The notes under the pieces: model-generated | What the model saw: the letters and a program-made list of their open reading frames with translations, nothing else | Database searches by the model: none | What the model was told of the DNA's origin: nothing | Assembly: GCA_020860645.1 (NCBI GenBank) | Contig: JAJBTX010000032.1 | Coordinates: 1 to 58,136, forward strand | From: Lachnospiraceae bacterium | GTDB lineage: Bacteria > Bacillota > Clostridia > Lachnospirales > Lachnospiraceae | Reading direction: 5' to 3' | Length of the DNA stretch: 58,136 bases | Position numbers and translations under genes: made by a program | Part shown: positions 26,741 through 37,200 of the stretch, in pieces | Position numbering within the stretch: the first letter of the stretch is position 1 | How the letters are laid out: the number at the start of each line of letters is the position of its first letter

Positions 26741-27601
26741 TCACACCTCGTCGTGATCCGGAAATTCCAGGGTAATTCTCCCGAGGCTCCCGCCGCGGAA
26801 ATCGTCCAACAGCGCTGAGGCCGCGCGCGCGCAGTCCTCCTGCCCGCCTTTAAGCCGATAAGAGCGCGCCTGTGCGATCAGCGGCAGAATCAGCTCATTT
26901 CCCGCATCCTCCGGAAGGGATATCCCGTAGCGCGCCTCAAGCGCTCCCGGATAATACGTCTGCAGGAACGCCGCCAGCTCCGTGGCCAGCTCCTCCGTAT
27001 TCAGAATCTGATCGTTCACCGAGCCGAGCATCGCCAGACGCGTCCCCACCTGCGGGTCGTCAAGCTTCGGCCAGAGAATCCCCGGCGTGTCAAGAAGCTC
27101 AACCTGCCGGTTCAGCCGGATCCACTGCGCGCCCTTCGTAACGCCCGGCTTATTGCCGGTCTTCGCGCAGGCCCGACCCGCAAAGCTGTTAATAAAAGTG
27201 GACTTGCCGACATTCGGAATGCCAACAACCATCGCACGCACCGGGCGGTTCAGAATACCGCGCTTCCGGTCACGCTCCGTCTTTTCCCGGCAGGCCTCCT
27301 GGATGACGGCCTCTATCTCCTTCATATTCGCCCGGCTGCGGGAATCAAGCTTCACCGCAAAAAATCCCTGCTTCCGGAACCAGGCTGCCCACTCGTCGTT
27401 GCAGCGGGCGCTCGCCAGATCCGCCTTGTTCAGCAGAATCACCCGCGCCTTGCCCCTGCCGAGCTCATCAATGTCCGGATTGCGGCTCGATAGCGGTGCG
27501 CGCGCGTCCACCAGTTCGATAATCAGATCCACGAGCTTTTTATTTTCCTGCATCATGCGCCGGGCCTTCGTCATATGGCCCGGATACCACTGTATCTCCA
27601 T
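26741..27601 (-). CDS. rbgA: Ribosome biogenesis GTPase RbgA (YlqF)
   Basis: RbgA drives late 50S assembly. The 286-residue protein has the circularly permuted GTPase order: G4 LLNKADL first, then G1 VVGIPNVGKSTFINSF and G2 KPGVTKGAQW, then G3-like DTPGILWPK. The C-terminal RNA-binding helical region follows. It starts MEIQWYPGHMTKARRMM, as usual. It lies 7 bases after the inactive signal peptidase paralogue and 1 base before lepB, so it stands between two signal peptidase genes in one operon. Confidence 0.95.
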   Translation of the reverse strand: MEIQWYPGHMTKARRMMQENKKLVDLIIELVDARAPLSSRNPDIDELGRGKARVILLNKADLASARCNDEWAAWFRKQGFFAVKLDSRSRANMKEIEAVIQEACREKTERDRKRGILNRPVRAMVVGIPNVGKSTFINSFAGRACAKTGNKPGVTKGAQWIRLNRQVELLDTPGILWPKLDDPQVGTRLAMLGSVNDQILNTEELATELAAFLQTYYPGALEARYGISLPEDAGNELILPLIAQARSYRLKGGQEDCARAASALLDDFRGGSLGRITLEFPDHDEV

Positions 27602-27608
27602 CTTACTC

Positions 27609-28199
27609 CTAACTTCCGCCCTTCGGGATCGGCCCGAAGTTCTCCCAGGGATAGCTCACAAACCAGGCCTTCCCGTAGATGTCTTCCAGCTTTACATTTC
27701 CGATATCCGCATAGCGGCTGTCCTCGCTGGCGTTTCGATTATCCCCGAGCACAAAATATTCGTCCTCACCGAGCGTCAGCTCTTCCTCCGCCAGGCCCGC
27801 GTAATCCATCTGTTCGCTTCCGATTCCGGTCTCATAGAGCTCGCCGTTCACATAGACAAAGCCCTGTTTGATCTGGACCGTATCGCCCGGCACGCCGATC
27901 ACACGCCGCATATAGTAATGCGAATTCTCATTGCCGTTCGGCTTGAAGACGATCACGTCGCCGCGCTGCGGCATGGAGACCAGATAAATGAAACGGTTCA
28001 CAAAGACGCTGTCGCCGCTGTTCACCGAGGGCTCCATCGCCTGTCCCACGCAGGTGAGTCCCGTCATAAAATAGAACACAAGCACACAGCCGATCGCGAA
28101 GGCGAGCACGATTTCCCCAGCCCAGAGTACGGCGGCCTGCACCGCTGACGGCTTGATTCTCTTTTTCTTATAGAAACTGAGTCCTTTTTTTCTTCTCAT
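27609..28199 (-). CDS. Signal peptidase I paralogue lacking the catalytic Ser and Lys
   Basis: The 196-residue protein has the signal peptidase I fold: one membrane helix (about 25-46), a substrate box VGQAMEPSVNSGDSVF, and box E GDNRNASEDSR. However, the position of the catalytic Ser is Ala54 (GCG in GQ-A-MEP) and the general-base Lys is Arg98 (HYYMRRVIG instead of xxIKRxIG). Both dyad residues are thus missing while the rest of the fold is kept, so it is predicted to be catalytically dead. Staphylococcus aureus SpsA beside SpsB is a known parallel. The ATG at 28199 has GGAG at 9 to 10 bases. A regulatory or chaperone-like role beside the active copy is an inference. Confidence 0.9.
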   Translation of the reverse strand: MRRKKGLSFYKKKRIKPSAVQAAVLWAGEIVLAFAIGCVLVFYFMTGLTCVGQAMEPSVNSGDSVFVNRFIYLVSMPQRGDVIVFKPNGNENSHYYMRRVIGVPGDTVQIKQGFVYVNGELYETGIGSEQMDYAGLAEEELTLGEDEYFVLGDNRNASEDSRYADIGNVKLEDIYGKAWFVSYPWENFGPIPKGGS

Positions 28200-28229
28200 G
28201 GGATCTGTCTCCACAGTCGGCACAGCCCC

Positions 28230-28262
28230 AAAAAGGAGCGGTCATTTCCATGCGTAGCTCCT
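28230..28262 (-). terminator. Likely terminator after rplS
   Basis: AGGAGC and GCTCCT form a 6-bp stem with a 17-base loop, followed by TTTTT on the minus strand. An outer GGCACA/TGTGCC pairing at 28219-28286 could extend the structure. It lies just before the inactive signal peptidase paralogue. Confidence 0.55.
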
Positions 28263-28296
28263 GACTGCTTCGCACAGATTGTGCCGGATAGCAATA

Positions 28297-28327
28297 GAGG
28301 GACATTATACTTACGTACATGTCCCTC
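28297..28327. other. Hairpin GAGGGACAT/ATGTCCCTC downstream of rplS
   Basis: A perfect 9-bp stem with a 13-base loop lies between the rplS stop and the terminator. It has no U-run, so an RNA-processing or 3'-end stabilising role is more likely than termination. Confidence 0.5.
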
Positions 28328-28357
28328 GCACTACTCAGGTAATTCAGGCGGCTGCCC

Positions 28358-28705
28358 TTATCTGATACGCTCTTTGACCTTCGCGGACTTGCCGACGCGG
28401 TCTCTGAGATAGAACAGCTTCGCGCGGCGCACCTTGCCCTCGCGCACCACCTCTACCTTCTCCACACTCGGAGAATGCAGCGGCCAGGTCTTCTCCACGC
28501 CGATGCCGTTCGACGTCTTGCGGACGGTGAAGGTCGTGCGGCAGCCGGAACCCTGCACCTTCAGCACCGTGCCCTCGAAAACCTGAATTCTCTCACGGTT
28601 TCCTTCCTTAATCTTCGCGGATACGCGAACCGTATCGCCGACGCGGAAGCTCGGCGCATCCTCGCGGATCTGCTCCGCCTCGATCTTTTTGATAATCTCG
28701 TTCAT
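28358..28705 (-). CDS. rplS: 50S ribosomal protein L19
   Basis: The 115-residue L19 sits at the 30S/50S interface. The family signature [25 protein letters not shown] and the [22 protein letters not shown] end are intact. AAAGGAGG precedes the ATG. It is the last gene of the ylxM-ffh-rpsP-khpA-rimM-trmD-rplS cluster and also has its own promoter at the trmD stop codon. Confidence 0.97.
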   Translation of the reverse strand: MNEIIKKIEAEQIREDAPSFRVGDTVRVSAKIKEGNRERIQVFEGTVLKVQGSGCRTTFTVRKTSNGIGVEKTWPLHSPSVEKVEVVREGKVRRAKLFYLRDRVGKSAKVKERIR

Positions 28706-28786
28706 TGTGTTCCTCCTTTAAAACTCGATGTTCTTAATGCCAGACCGGCAACAGAGGACCATCTCCTTATTTTCACAACGCGTTTC

Positions 28787-28815
28787 ATTCTACCATACTT
28801 CTATTTTCTTTGCAA
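28787..28815 (-). promoter_or_regulatory. Internal promoter of rplS
   Basis: TTGCAA (inside the last trmD codons), a 17-base spacer and TAGAAT on the minus strand. The leader of about 75 bases has a TTGCCGGTCTGGCA hairpin, where an L19 autoregulatory leader could lie. Confidence 0.6.
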
Positions 28816-29523
28816 GAAGATTTTGTCTTCTTTCGTAAGTTGCGCCTTTTCCAGCAGCTCCGGCCTGCGCTCCATCGTGCGCAGCAGCGACTGCTCCCGC
28901 CTCCAGCGGTCGACATTCGCGTGATGGCCGGACAGAAGGATCGGCGGCACCACCTTCCCATGCCACTCCTCCGGACGGCTGTACTGCGGATATTCAAGCA
29001 GGCCGTCGTGAAAGGAATCATATTCCGCCGACTCCTCGTTGTGCAGGACGCCGTCCACGAGACGCGAGACCGCGTCCATCACGACCAGCGCCGGGAGCTC
29101 GCCCCCGGTCAGCACATAGTCGCCGATCGACACTTCCTCGTCCACGATCTCCTCGATCAGCCGCTCATCCATGCCCTCGTAGTGCCCGCAGAGCAGAATG
29201 AGCTCCTCCTCCTGTGAAAATTCCTGCGCCATCTGCTGATTGAATACGCGCCCCTGCGGACTCATATAGAGCGTCCGCGGCCTCTTCTCCATACCGAAAA
29301 CCACCGACTGCCAGGCGCGGTAGACCGGCTCGGCCTGCATGACCATGCCCGCCCCGCCGCCATAGGGATAATCGTCCACGCGCCCGCGGTTGTTGACTGA
29401 AAAATCGCGGATATTCACGGTTTCGAGAGAAAGCAGGCCCTTTTCCATGGCGCGTCCGGTGATGCTCGTCTGAAAGCCGTCCCGGATCATGTCCGGAAAC
29501 AGCGTCAACACGTAAAATTTCAT
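28801..29523 (-). CDS. trmD: tRNA (guanine-N1)-methyltransferase TrmD
   Basis: TrmD methylates G37 of tRNAs with SAM and prevents frameshifts. The 240-residue protein has the SPOUT knot: [39 protein letters not shown] and the [18 protein letters not shown] signature. Its ATG overlaps the rimM stop by 4 bases (ATGA), so translation is coupled. Confidence 0.97.
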   Translation of the reverse strand: MKFYVLTLFPDMIRDGFQTSITGRAMEKGLLSLETVNIRDFSVNNRGRVDDYPYGGGAGMVMQAEPVYRAWQSVVFGMEKRPRTLYMSPQGRVFNQQMAQEFSQEEELILLCGHYEGMDERLIEEIVDEEVSIGDYVLTGGELPALVVMDAVSRLVDGVLHNEESAEYDSFHDGLLEYPQYSRPEEWHGKVVPPILLSGHHANVDRWRREQSLLRTMERRPELLEKAQLTKEDKIFLQRK

Positions 29524-30032
29524 AAATCCAGCAGCCCTTCCAGCACATGGACGAGCATGCGCTTTTCTTCCACATTCACATCGAGGATGCAGTCGCGGAT
29601 CGCCGGCAGCAGGATCTCCTTCCCCTCCGGCGTCTTCACCACATAGACATCGTTGGCGCCGGTCTCCATCACATCGCTCAATTCGCCCAGATAAAGCCCT
29701 TCATCCGTGCGCACCTCCATGCCGATGAGGTCGGCGATGAAATTCTCATTCTCCGCAAGCGGAACCGCGTCCTCTCTCGACACGTAGAGATCCATGCCCT
29801 TGTAGCCCTCTACCGCCTCGATGCTGTCGATGCCGCGGAACTTCAGAATCACGAGGTTTTTGAAAAACCTGACGCCGTCGATCTTCAGCGGTACGCGCTC
29901 TTTTCCGGTGTCCAGCAGCACTTGTTCAAGCTGCTGAAACCTGGCCGGGTCATCCGTCGTCGGGTAAACCTTCACCTCCCCGCGCACGCCGTGCGTCGAG
30001 GAGATGACCCCGACCCTCAGAAACTGCTCCAT
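29520..30032 (-). CDS. rimM: Ribosome maturation factor RimM
   Basis: RimM assists assembly of the 30S head around S19. The 170-residue protein has the N-terminal RimM barrel ([20 protein letters not shown]) and the C-terminal PRC-barrel ([40 protein letters not shown]). It begins 1 base after the khpA stop and overlaps trmD by 4 bases. Confidence 0.95.
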   Translation of the reverse strand: MEQFLRVGVISSTHGVRGEVKVYPTTDDPARFQQLEQVLLDTGKERVPLKIDGVRFFKNLVILKFRGIDSIEAVEGYKGMDLYVSREDAVPLAENENFIADLIGMEVRTDEGLYLGELSDVMETGANDVYVVKTPEGKEILLPAIRDCILDVNVEEKRMLVHVLEGLLDL

Positions 30033-30033
30033 A

Positions 30034-30264
30034 TTACTGTACGATCTCCACGATCACCTTGCCGTCATCCCTGGAGGACGCAGCCTTCACGACGGAACGG
30101 ATTGCCTTCGCAATGCGCCCCTGCTTGCCGATCACCTTGCCCATATCGGAGGGCGCGACGCGGAGCTCGACGATCGTCGTGTTCCCCTTGCTCGTCTCAG
30201 TGACCGACACCTCGTCCGGATGATCCACCAGTGCTCTGGCGATCACTTCCACTAATTCTTTCAT
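30034..30264 (-). CDS. khpA: KH-domain RNA-binding protein KhpA (YlqC)
   Basis: The 76-residue protein is one KH domain: MKELVEVIARALVDHP, ELRVAPSDMGKVIGKQGRIAKAIR and the GKQGR loop that contacts RNA. KhpA pairs with KhpB in many Firmicutes and affects cell division and sRNA stability. The start at 30264 has GAGGTAG upstream; longer in-frame readings run back through rpsP. It lies 10 bases after rpsP. Confidence 0.95.
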   Translation of the reverse strand: MKELVEVIARALVDHPDEVSVTETSKGNTTIVELRVAPSDMGKVIGKQGRIAKAIRSVVKAASSRDDGKVIVEIVQ

Positions 30265-30274
30265 CGCTCTACCT

Positions 30275-30520
30275 CTATTTGCTGATACCCGCCAGCTTGA
30301 ACAGCTTGCCCACGGTCTCCGTCGGCTGCGCTCCGCTCGAGAGCCACTTCTTCGCGGCCTCCTCATCGATATGGAAGGTACTCGGATCCGTGTTCGGATC
30401 ATAGGTGCCGATCTCCTCGATGAAACGTCCGTCGCGCGGGGATCTGGAATCCGCCACCACAACTCTGTAGAAAGGAGCCTTCTTCTGTCCCATTCTTCTC
30501 AATCTGATCTTTACTGCCAT
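30275..30520 (-). CDS. rpsP: 30S ribosomal protein S16
   Basis: The 81-residue S16 has the full family sequence [20 protein letters not shown], then [32 protein letters not shown] lies before the ATG. A 98-base gap separates it from ffh; a weak promoter may lie there (TTGGAC with TTTATA on the minus strand). Confidence 0.97.
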   Translation of the reverse strand: MAVKIRLRRMGQKKAPFYRVVVADSRSPRDGRFIEEIGTYDPNTDPSTFHIDEEAAKKWLSSGAQPTETVGKLFKLAGISK

Positions 30521-30618
30521 TTTTCTTTACCTCCGTAAATATAATAAATATATATAAAAGTCTCTATGTGCAGAGGTCCAAAACGCCTCCCTCATATCAG
30601 CTGACTTTTATTCCTTTT

Positions 30619-31977
<1,359 letters not shown>

Positions 31978-32313
31978 CTACAGCTCCTCCAGGATCCCGG
32001 CGGCCAGCCGCCCGATCTCACACATCTGCGGATCATTTTCATGCTCCGAGGCAATCCGTCGCATTTCACCGACCTGATCTCTTATCTTTACAAACTTCTC
32101 CACCAGATGCAGCTTCTCCTCGTACCCTTCGAGGGTATGGCCGCAGCGGCGAACCATATCGTGCACGCCCTGGCGGCTGATCCCGAGCTCCCCGGCGACC
32201 TCGCTCAGCGAATAGTCGTTCAGCACCACATCCTCGTAGACCCGCTTCTGTCGCTCCGTCAGCAGTTCCCCGTAGAAATCATATAAAAGCGCCTGTCTCA
32301 GAATCTCCTCCAT
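31978..32313 (-). CDS. ylxM: YlxM-type DNA-binding protein, SRP operon partner
   Basis: The 111-residue UPF0122/YlxM protein has a sigma-70 region 4-like helix-turn-helix (residues 16-60, LLTERQKRVYEDVVLNDYSLSEVAGELGISRQGVHDMVRR). In most Firmicutes it is encoded right before ffh, and it has been proposed to bind SRP components or DNA. The start at 32313 is preferred over an earlier in-frame codon without homology. It is the first gene of the ffh-ribosome cluster. Confidence 0.9.
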   Translation of the reverse strand: MEEILRQALLYDFYGELLTERQKRVYEDVVLNDYSLSEVAGELGISRQGVHDMVRRCGHTLEGYEEKLHLVEKFVKIRDQVGEMRRIASEHENDPQMCEIGRLAAGILEEL

Positions 32314-32329
32314 AGCGATCACCCTGAGT

Positions 32330-32358
32330 ATATTACACGAAAAAAAGAGGGGTGTCAA
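32330..32358 (-). promoter_or_regulatory. Promoter of the ylxM-ffh cluster
   Basis: Perfect -35 TTGACA, a 17-base spacer and TAATAT on the minus strand. The -35 box lies in the descending arm of the glgA terminator hairpin and the spacer contains its U-run. Confidence 0.7.
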
Positions 32359-32378
32359 GGAAAATTTCTTGACACCCC
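32340..32378 (-). terminator. Terminator of glgA
   Basis: GGGGTGTCAAG and CTTGACACCCC form a perfect 11-bp stem around an 8-base loop, followed by TCTTTTTTT on the minus strand. Confidence 0.85.
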
Positions 32379-32439
32379 ATCGTCTTCTCAGACCATCTTC
32401 TGTTTCCTGCAGGAACAGGAAGAATCCATCGGGAACAAC

Positions 32440-33891
32440 CTACCAGCCGATCAGCCAGGAGTAAATCCCCTCGTAGGCGTAACGCGACGCGTCCCAGGAG
32501 AAATCCTGCTCCATCGCGCGCTGTACCATCGCGTCCCAGCCCGCGCGCTCGACAAAGTAAACATACTTCGCATTATTGATCACGCTCATCATCTCGCCCG
32601 CGTTGTAATTCGCAAAGGAGAAGCCATCACCGGTGCCCTCATACTGATTGTAGGGCTGCACCGTGTCGCGCAGGCCGCCGGTCTCGCGCACGATCGGCAG
32701 CGTCCCGTAGTGCAGGGAAATCAACTGTGACAGCCCACAGGGCTCGAAAGCCGAGGGCATCAGGAAGGCGTCCGCCGCCGCATAGAGCTTGTGGGAGAGC
32801 TCATCCGCGTAATAAATATTCGCGGAGACCTTGTCCGGATATTTCCAGGCATAGTGGCGGAACATATTTTCATAGCGCTCGTCCCCGGTCCCGATGACCA
32901 CGAGCTGCGTGTTGTCATCCACGATCTGCTCCATGACCGCCGCGATCAGGTCGAGCCCCTTCTGGTCGGTCAGACGGGAAATCAGGCCGATCATCATCTT
33001 GCCCTCGTCCACGGTGAGCCCGAGCTCCTCCTGCAGCGCGCGCTTGTTCGCCGCCTTGCCCGCGGTCACCGACGCCTCGTCATAATTCTCCACGATCTTC
33101 TCATCCGTCTCCGGATTCCAGATCGAATAATCGATGCCGTTCACGATGCCGCGCAGATCCATGTGGCGCGCGGCCAGAAGTCCGTCAAGCCCCTCGCCGT
33201 ACTGCGGCGTCTGAATCTCCTGCGCATAGGTCTCGCTGACTGTCGTGATATAGTCCGCGTAGACGAGGCCGCCCTTGAGCATATTCGCGTCGCGCCGGTA
33301 CTCCAGCTTGTCCGGCGTGAATACATAGTCCGGCAGTCCGGTCAGACCCTGCATCGTCTCGATGTCCCAGATTCCCTGGAAACGCAGGTTGTGGATCGTC
33401 ATAACCGTCTTAATCCCGCGGTAGAACTCTCCCGCCGCGAACTCCGTCTTCAGATAAACAGGAATCAGGCCCGTCTGCCAGTCGTGGCAGTGGATCAGAT
33501 CGGGCCGAAAATCAATGATCGGCAGGATCGAGAGCACCGCCTTGTCGAAGAACGCGAACTTCTCAATATCCGTCCGGAAATCCCCGTAAGGCTTCGCCCC
33601 GCCGAAATAGACCAGATTGTCAATGAAATAATAGGTCACGCCCTCGTACTCGTAGGTCATCACGCCGACGTGCGCCCCCGGATTATAAGAGCCGGTGCCC
33701 ATATAGAAATGCGTAATATAATGGAAATGATTCCGGAACTTGTCCGGGATGCAGGTGTAATTCGGTATCACCACGCGCACATCCCACTCTTCCTTGTCAA
33801 AGCCCTTTGGCAGCGCCCCGCACACATCCGCCAGCCCCCCGGTCTTGATGAACGGTACACACTCCGACGCCGCAAACAATATCTTCTTCAT
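32440..33891 (-). CDS. glgA: Glycogen synthase (ADP-glucose)
   Basis: GlgA elongates alpha-1,4-glucan from ADP-glucose. The 483-residue GT5 enzyme starts MKKILFAASECVPFIKTGGLADVCGALPK with the KTGGL ADP-glucose motif. It has HCHDWQTGLIPVYLK, the AFLMPSAFEPCGLSQL motif and GLRDTVQPY near the C-terminus. AGGAGGGG lies before the ATG at 33891; upstream in-frame sequence has no homology. No glgB, glgC or glgD is next to it, so glycogen genes are scattered or in another contig. Confidence 0.95.
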   Translation of the reverse strand: MKKILFAASECVPFIKTGGLADVCGALPKGFDKEEWDVRVVIPNYTCIPDKFRNHFHYITHFYMGTGSYNPGAHVGVMTYEYEGVTYYFIDNLVYFGGAKPYGDFRTDIEKFAFFDKAVLSILPIIDFRPDLIHCHDWQTGLIPVYLKTEFAAGEFYRGIKTVMTIHNLRFQGIWDIETMQGLTGLPDYVFTPDKLEYRRDANMLKGGLVYADYITTVSETYAQEIQTPQYGEGLDGLLAARHMDLRGIVNGIDYSIWNPETDEKIVENYDEASVTAGKAANKRALQEELGLTVDEGKMMIGLISRLTDQKGLDLIAAVMEQIVDDNTQLVVIGTGDERYENMFRHYAWKYPDKVSANIYYADELSHKLYAAADAFLMPSAFEPCGLSQLISLHYGTLPIVRETGGLRDTVQPYNQYEGTGDGFSFANYNAGEMMSVINNAKYVYFVERAGWDAMVQRAMEQDFSWDASRYAYEGIYSWLIGW

Positions 33892-33999
33892 TTTGCCCCC
33901 TCCTGTTAAGGATCCGATATGATTATAAAAGCTCCGGACAGCGTCTATGCGAGCTGCATGCAGGCACACATAGACGCAGACGAGCCCTTACTTAACAAT

Positions 34000-34027
34000 A
34001 GTGTACCATACTTCACCGTATTTTAAA
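34000..34027 (-). promoter_or_regulatory. Possible promoter of glgA
   Basis: TTTAAA, a 16-base spacer and TACACT on the minus strand, about 100 bases before the start codon. The match is modest. The 362-base gene-free stretch 33892-34253 otherwise holds only hairpins. Confidence 0.4.
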
Positions 34028-34093
34028 AGTATATTTTTTACGCCGAACAAGGCAAATCCGTGACAACTGCTTTTTCATCAGTTGTTTTTGAAT

Positions 34094-34134
34094 GTAAAAA
34101 TAAGCGATACCCGGCATCAGACCAGGCATCGCTT
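34094..34134 (-). terminator. Terminator of the giant secreted protein gene
   Basis: AAGCGATGCC and GGGTATCGCTT form a stem followed by ATTTTTAC on the minus strand. A second hairpin (CCGTAAACAG/CTGTTTTACGG, 34167-34203) lies between it and the stop codon. A third (ACAACTG/CAGTTGT, 34063-34085) has a T-run on the plus strand only. Confidence 0.7.
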
Positions 34135-34253
34135 ACTTTTGTTAAGCCGATCCCGCCTGGCAGATGCCGTAAACAGTTGAATTTGTGATTTACTGTTTTA
34201 CGGACACCTGACTGCAGGCGCGGGCTTTCGTAAACATTATGTGCTTGCTTTCA

Positions 34254-37200
34254 TCAATCGCTCGTCGTGACTTTCTGCGCAAAGCTCTTCAGTACATCCA
34301 GAATGCTTCTTGCGCCGATCGTGAAGCGGACGGTCTTCGCGTTTCCGCCGTACTCGCTGTCAGCACAGCCCTTGACGGTGACAGTGCCCCAGCCCACCTT
34401 GATATTGTTCGAGTAGGTAATCTCGTAATGTATACCTTCCTCCAGCTTCTCTCCCGCCCGGTTGTAGACGACCACATCCGGTGTAAGCGCGCTTCCGGTA
34501 TAGTAGGCCGGCGCGACCACGACCGTCAGCGTGGAGAGCTCGGTCGTGTAGCGGTGTACGTTCACCGTCACCGACCCGGTGTAGTTGCCCTGTCCGGTCG
34601 CCGTGATTTCGGTCGCGTTGAGCAGATCGTTGCTATCCGTGATAACAGCCTGATAGGTGGTGGTCGTATTCTGCCGCAGCACCCGGTTCTTGTACTTCAC
34701 GACCAGCGCGGAGGTCGTCAGCTTTCTGCCCTCCTTCACATCGGATACCGTGAAGGTGAAATCGGAATTCTCCTCGCTCAGCGTCCTGGGCTTAATCGTA
34801 AAGTACTTCGTCAGCGTTCCTTTGTAATTGCCGATGCCGGTGATCACGACCGTCGGCGCCTTGGTGCCGTTGCTGGCGTAGGAGCCCGCGTTCACGTTGT
34901 TCCGGTAGCCGACCGTGTAGTCGACGCCCTTCACCAGCGTATAGCCGCCGTCCGTCAGCACCGGCTCTGGCTTCTGCGCCGTCGTGTCGTAGGTCACCGC
35001 CGCGATCGAGCTCACGGTCACCGTGCTGAGATCGGCGCGTCCGACCGAGTAGGCGACATTAATTTCTTCCGTGTTGCTATAATTTCCTTTTCCGGTGATG
35101 GTCACTACATGCGCGCTGTAATCCCCGTCCTCGAAGGCAACCGTATAGTCGGTATTGCGCCGCAGCGTCTTCCCGTTCAGCTTGACGGTCGTTGTGAGCT
35201 TCGACACATTCGTGATCTCCGCGGTCGGATTCTTGATATAGGTGTATAGCGTCGCATCCGTCGCGGTCAGATCTGCCTGATTGATCGTGAAGTACAGGGT
35301 CACGCTGCCGCTGTAGCAGCCCTTGCCGGTGATCACGATCGTCGGCGCCTTGGTTCCGTTGTTGGCGTAGGAACCCGCGTTTACATTATTCCGGTAGCCG
35401 ACCGTGTAGTCCTTGTTTGGCACAAGGGTTTCGGTATCAGAATCTGAGCTGCCGGTCTTTATAGTCAGGGTCAGCACCGGCACCGGCTTCTGCGCCGTAC
35501 CGGTATAGGAATAGCTTTCGCTTTCGATTCCGCTTATCGCAAGGCTTATCGAAGCATTTTCATTGTTACTGTTGCTGTACAGCGTCGCCAGATTCTGCCT
35601 CGCGCTGAACACGTAGTAGGTGTCCTTCAGTTTTCCGTTGTAATTTCCCTTACCATACGCCGTCACGGTTACCTTGAAGCCGGTGTCCACCACAGCGAAA
35701 GCATAGTCGAGCGTGTAGTCGGTATTCACCCGCAGCGTGCGATTGTTATACGTCAGGGTCGGCGCCGACTTCTTGAGCACGCCGCTCGACGCGGTCACAT
35801 TGGCCACATAGGACGTCACATCCGTACTGATGTCCTTCCTGATGATGTTAAAATAAATTTCCTGGTAAAGGTCGCTGTAGTTTCCTACACCCCTGATCAC
35901 GACGGTCGGTTTCTTCGTCGCTGTCTCGCTGTCCGCCACATTCACGTTGTTCTTGTAGCTGAGCGTGTAGTCCGTACCCTTCTGCAGCGCCAGGCCTTCT
36001 TCGGTGATGATGAGTGGTTCGGGCTTGATCGCAGAGCCGGTGTAGGACCAGTCGGATTCTGGCAGACTTACAGTCAGGACGTCATAATTCGGGTTCTCAT
36101 CCTTATCCTGTTTCAGTGTGGCCGTGAGTCCCTCCCCCGCCTCTATGACTGTGTAGCAGTAGGTCACGCCGTCCACCGTCAAGATGTTGGAGGCGTAGGC
36201 TGTGCCACTCGCACGGCATTGACTGGCCGGGAGATCTGTAAAGTGCAGGTCGCCGTCCTCAGCGAAGGAAATGGATCCTTTAAGCATTGCTGCTATGTTA
36301 GTATTAGTATTAGAAGTGTCGTACAGTTTCCCGTTGAAATAGCCACCAGTGATTGTCGAACCACTATTGGTGGTAATGCTTGTAACCTCGCTCCCGGCGG
36401 CAATGATCACGGATCCCGTCAGTGTGCCGCCACTGATCTGCACAGGGGCATTGTTGCCCGCAATCTGGATACAGGAGTCTTTTCCGCTCAGGACGCCGCC
36501 GCTGATCACCAGCGCGCCGGAGTTCACAACCGCCGCTTCGGAGCTGTTCTTTACAGAACCGCCGCTGATTGTCAGCGAACCGCTGTTCGTGATGCTATTG
36601 GTAAACGAACCATCGGAGATGGTCATGGTCGCTTCGGAGGCGTTCGTCACTGTTCCGGTAAAGCTGCCGTCATTGATGGTCAGCGTGCCGTTATTGGTCA
36701 GCGCCCCGCTGAAGCTTCCATCCTTAACGGTCATGGTCGCGCCGGAAGCGTTCGTCACTGCTCCGGTAACTGTGCCGTTTGTAATGGTCAGCGAAGCCGA
36801 AGCATTATTCGTGATCGCGGTTTCTACCGCACCCTCGCTGCCGCTGTTCTTGATGGTCAGCGTGCCGGAGTTTGTCAGTGTATAAGTTGTAGTGACTCCG
36901 CCTTCTCCCGTTGTGACACTCCCGATCAGCGAGTGTCCGTTCAGGTCGAGCGTGAAGGACTTCTCAGAAGCAATCGTAATATTCGTCGCCACATCAGCCA
37001 GCAGCTCGATGGTCTGGCCGCTCCCAACCGCAGTAATCGCATTCGCAAGGCTCTCGTAAGCGTTCAGATTGTTGCCGGAGGCGTCGAGGATTCTCACCAC
37101 ATAGCCTTCATCGAGATCGACAGTGACGGTATACTTGCCGGTTGTAGCGTCAAGCGATGTAACAGGGGCATAGCCGTCCGCACAGAAAGCCGCCGGAACT

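Noticed and set aside
34063-34085. Hairpin ACAACTG/CAGTTGT with a T-run on the plus strand as a plus-strand terminator
   Set aside because: No plus-strand gene lies upstream within several kilobases, so it has nothing to terminate; it may be only a by-product of the intergenic sequence.
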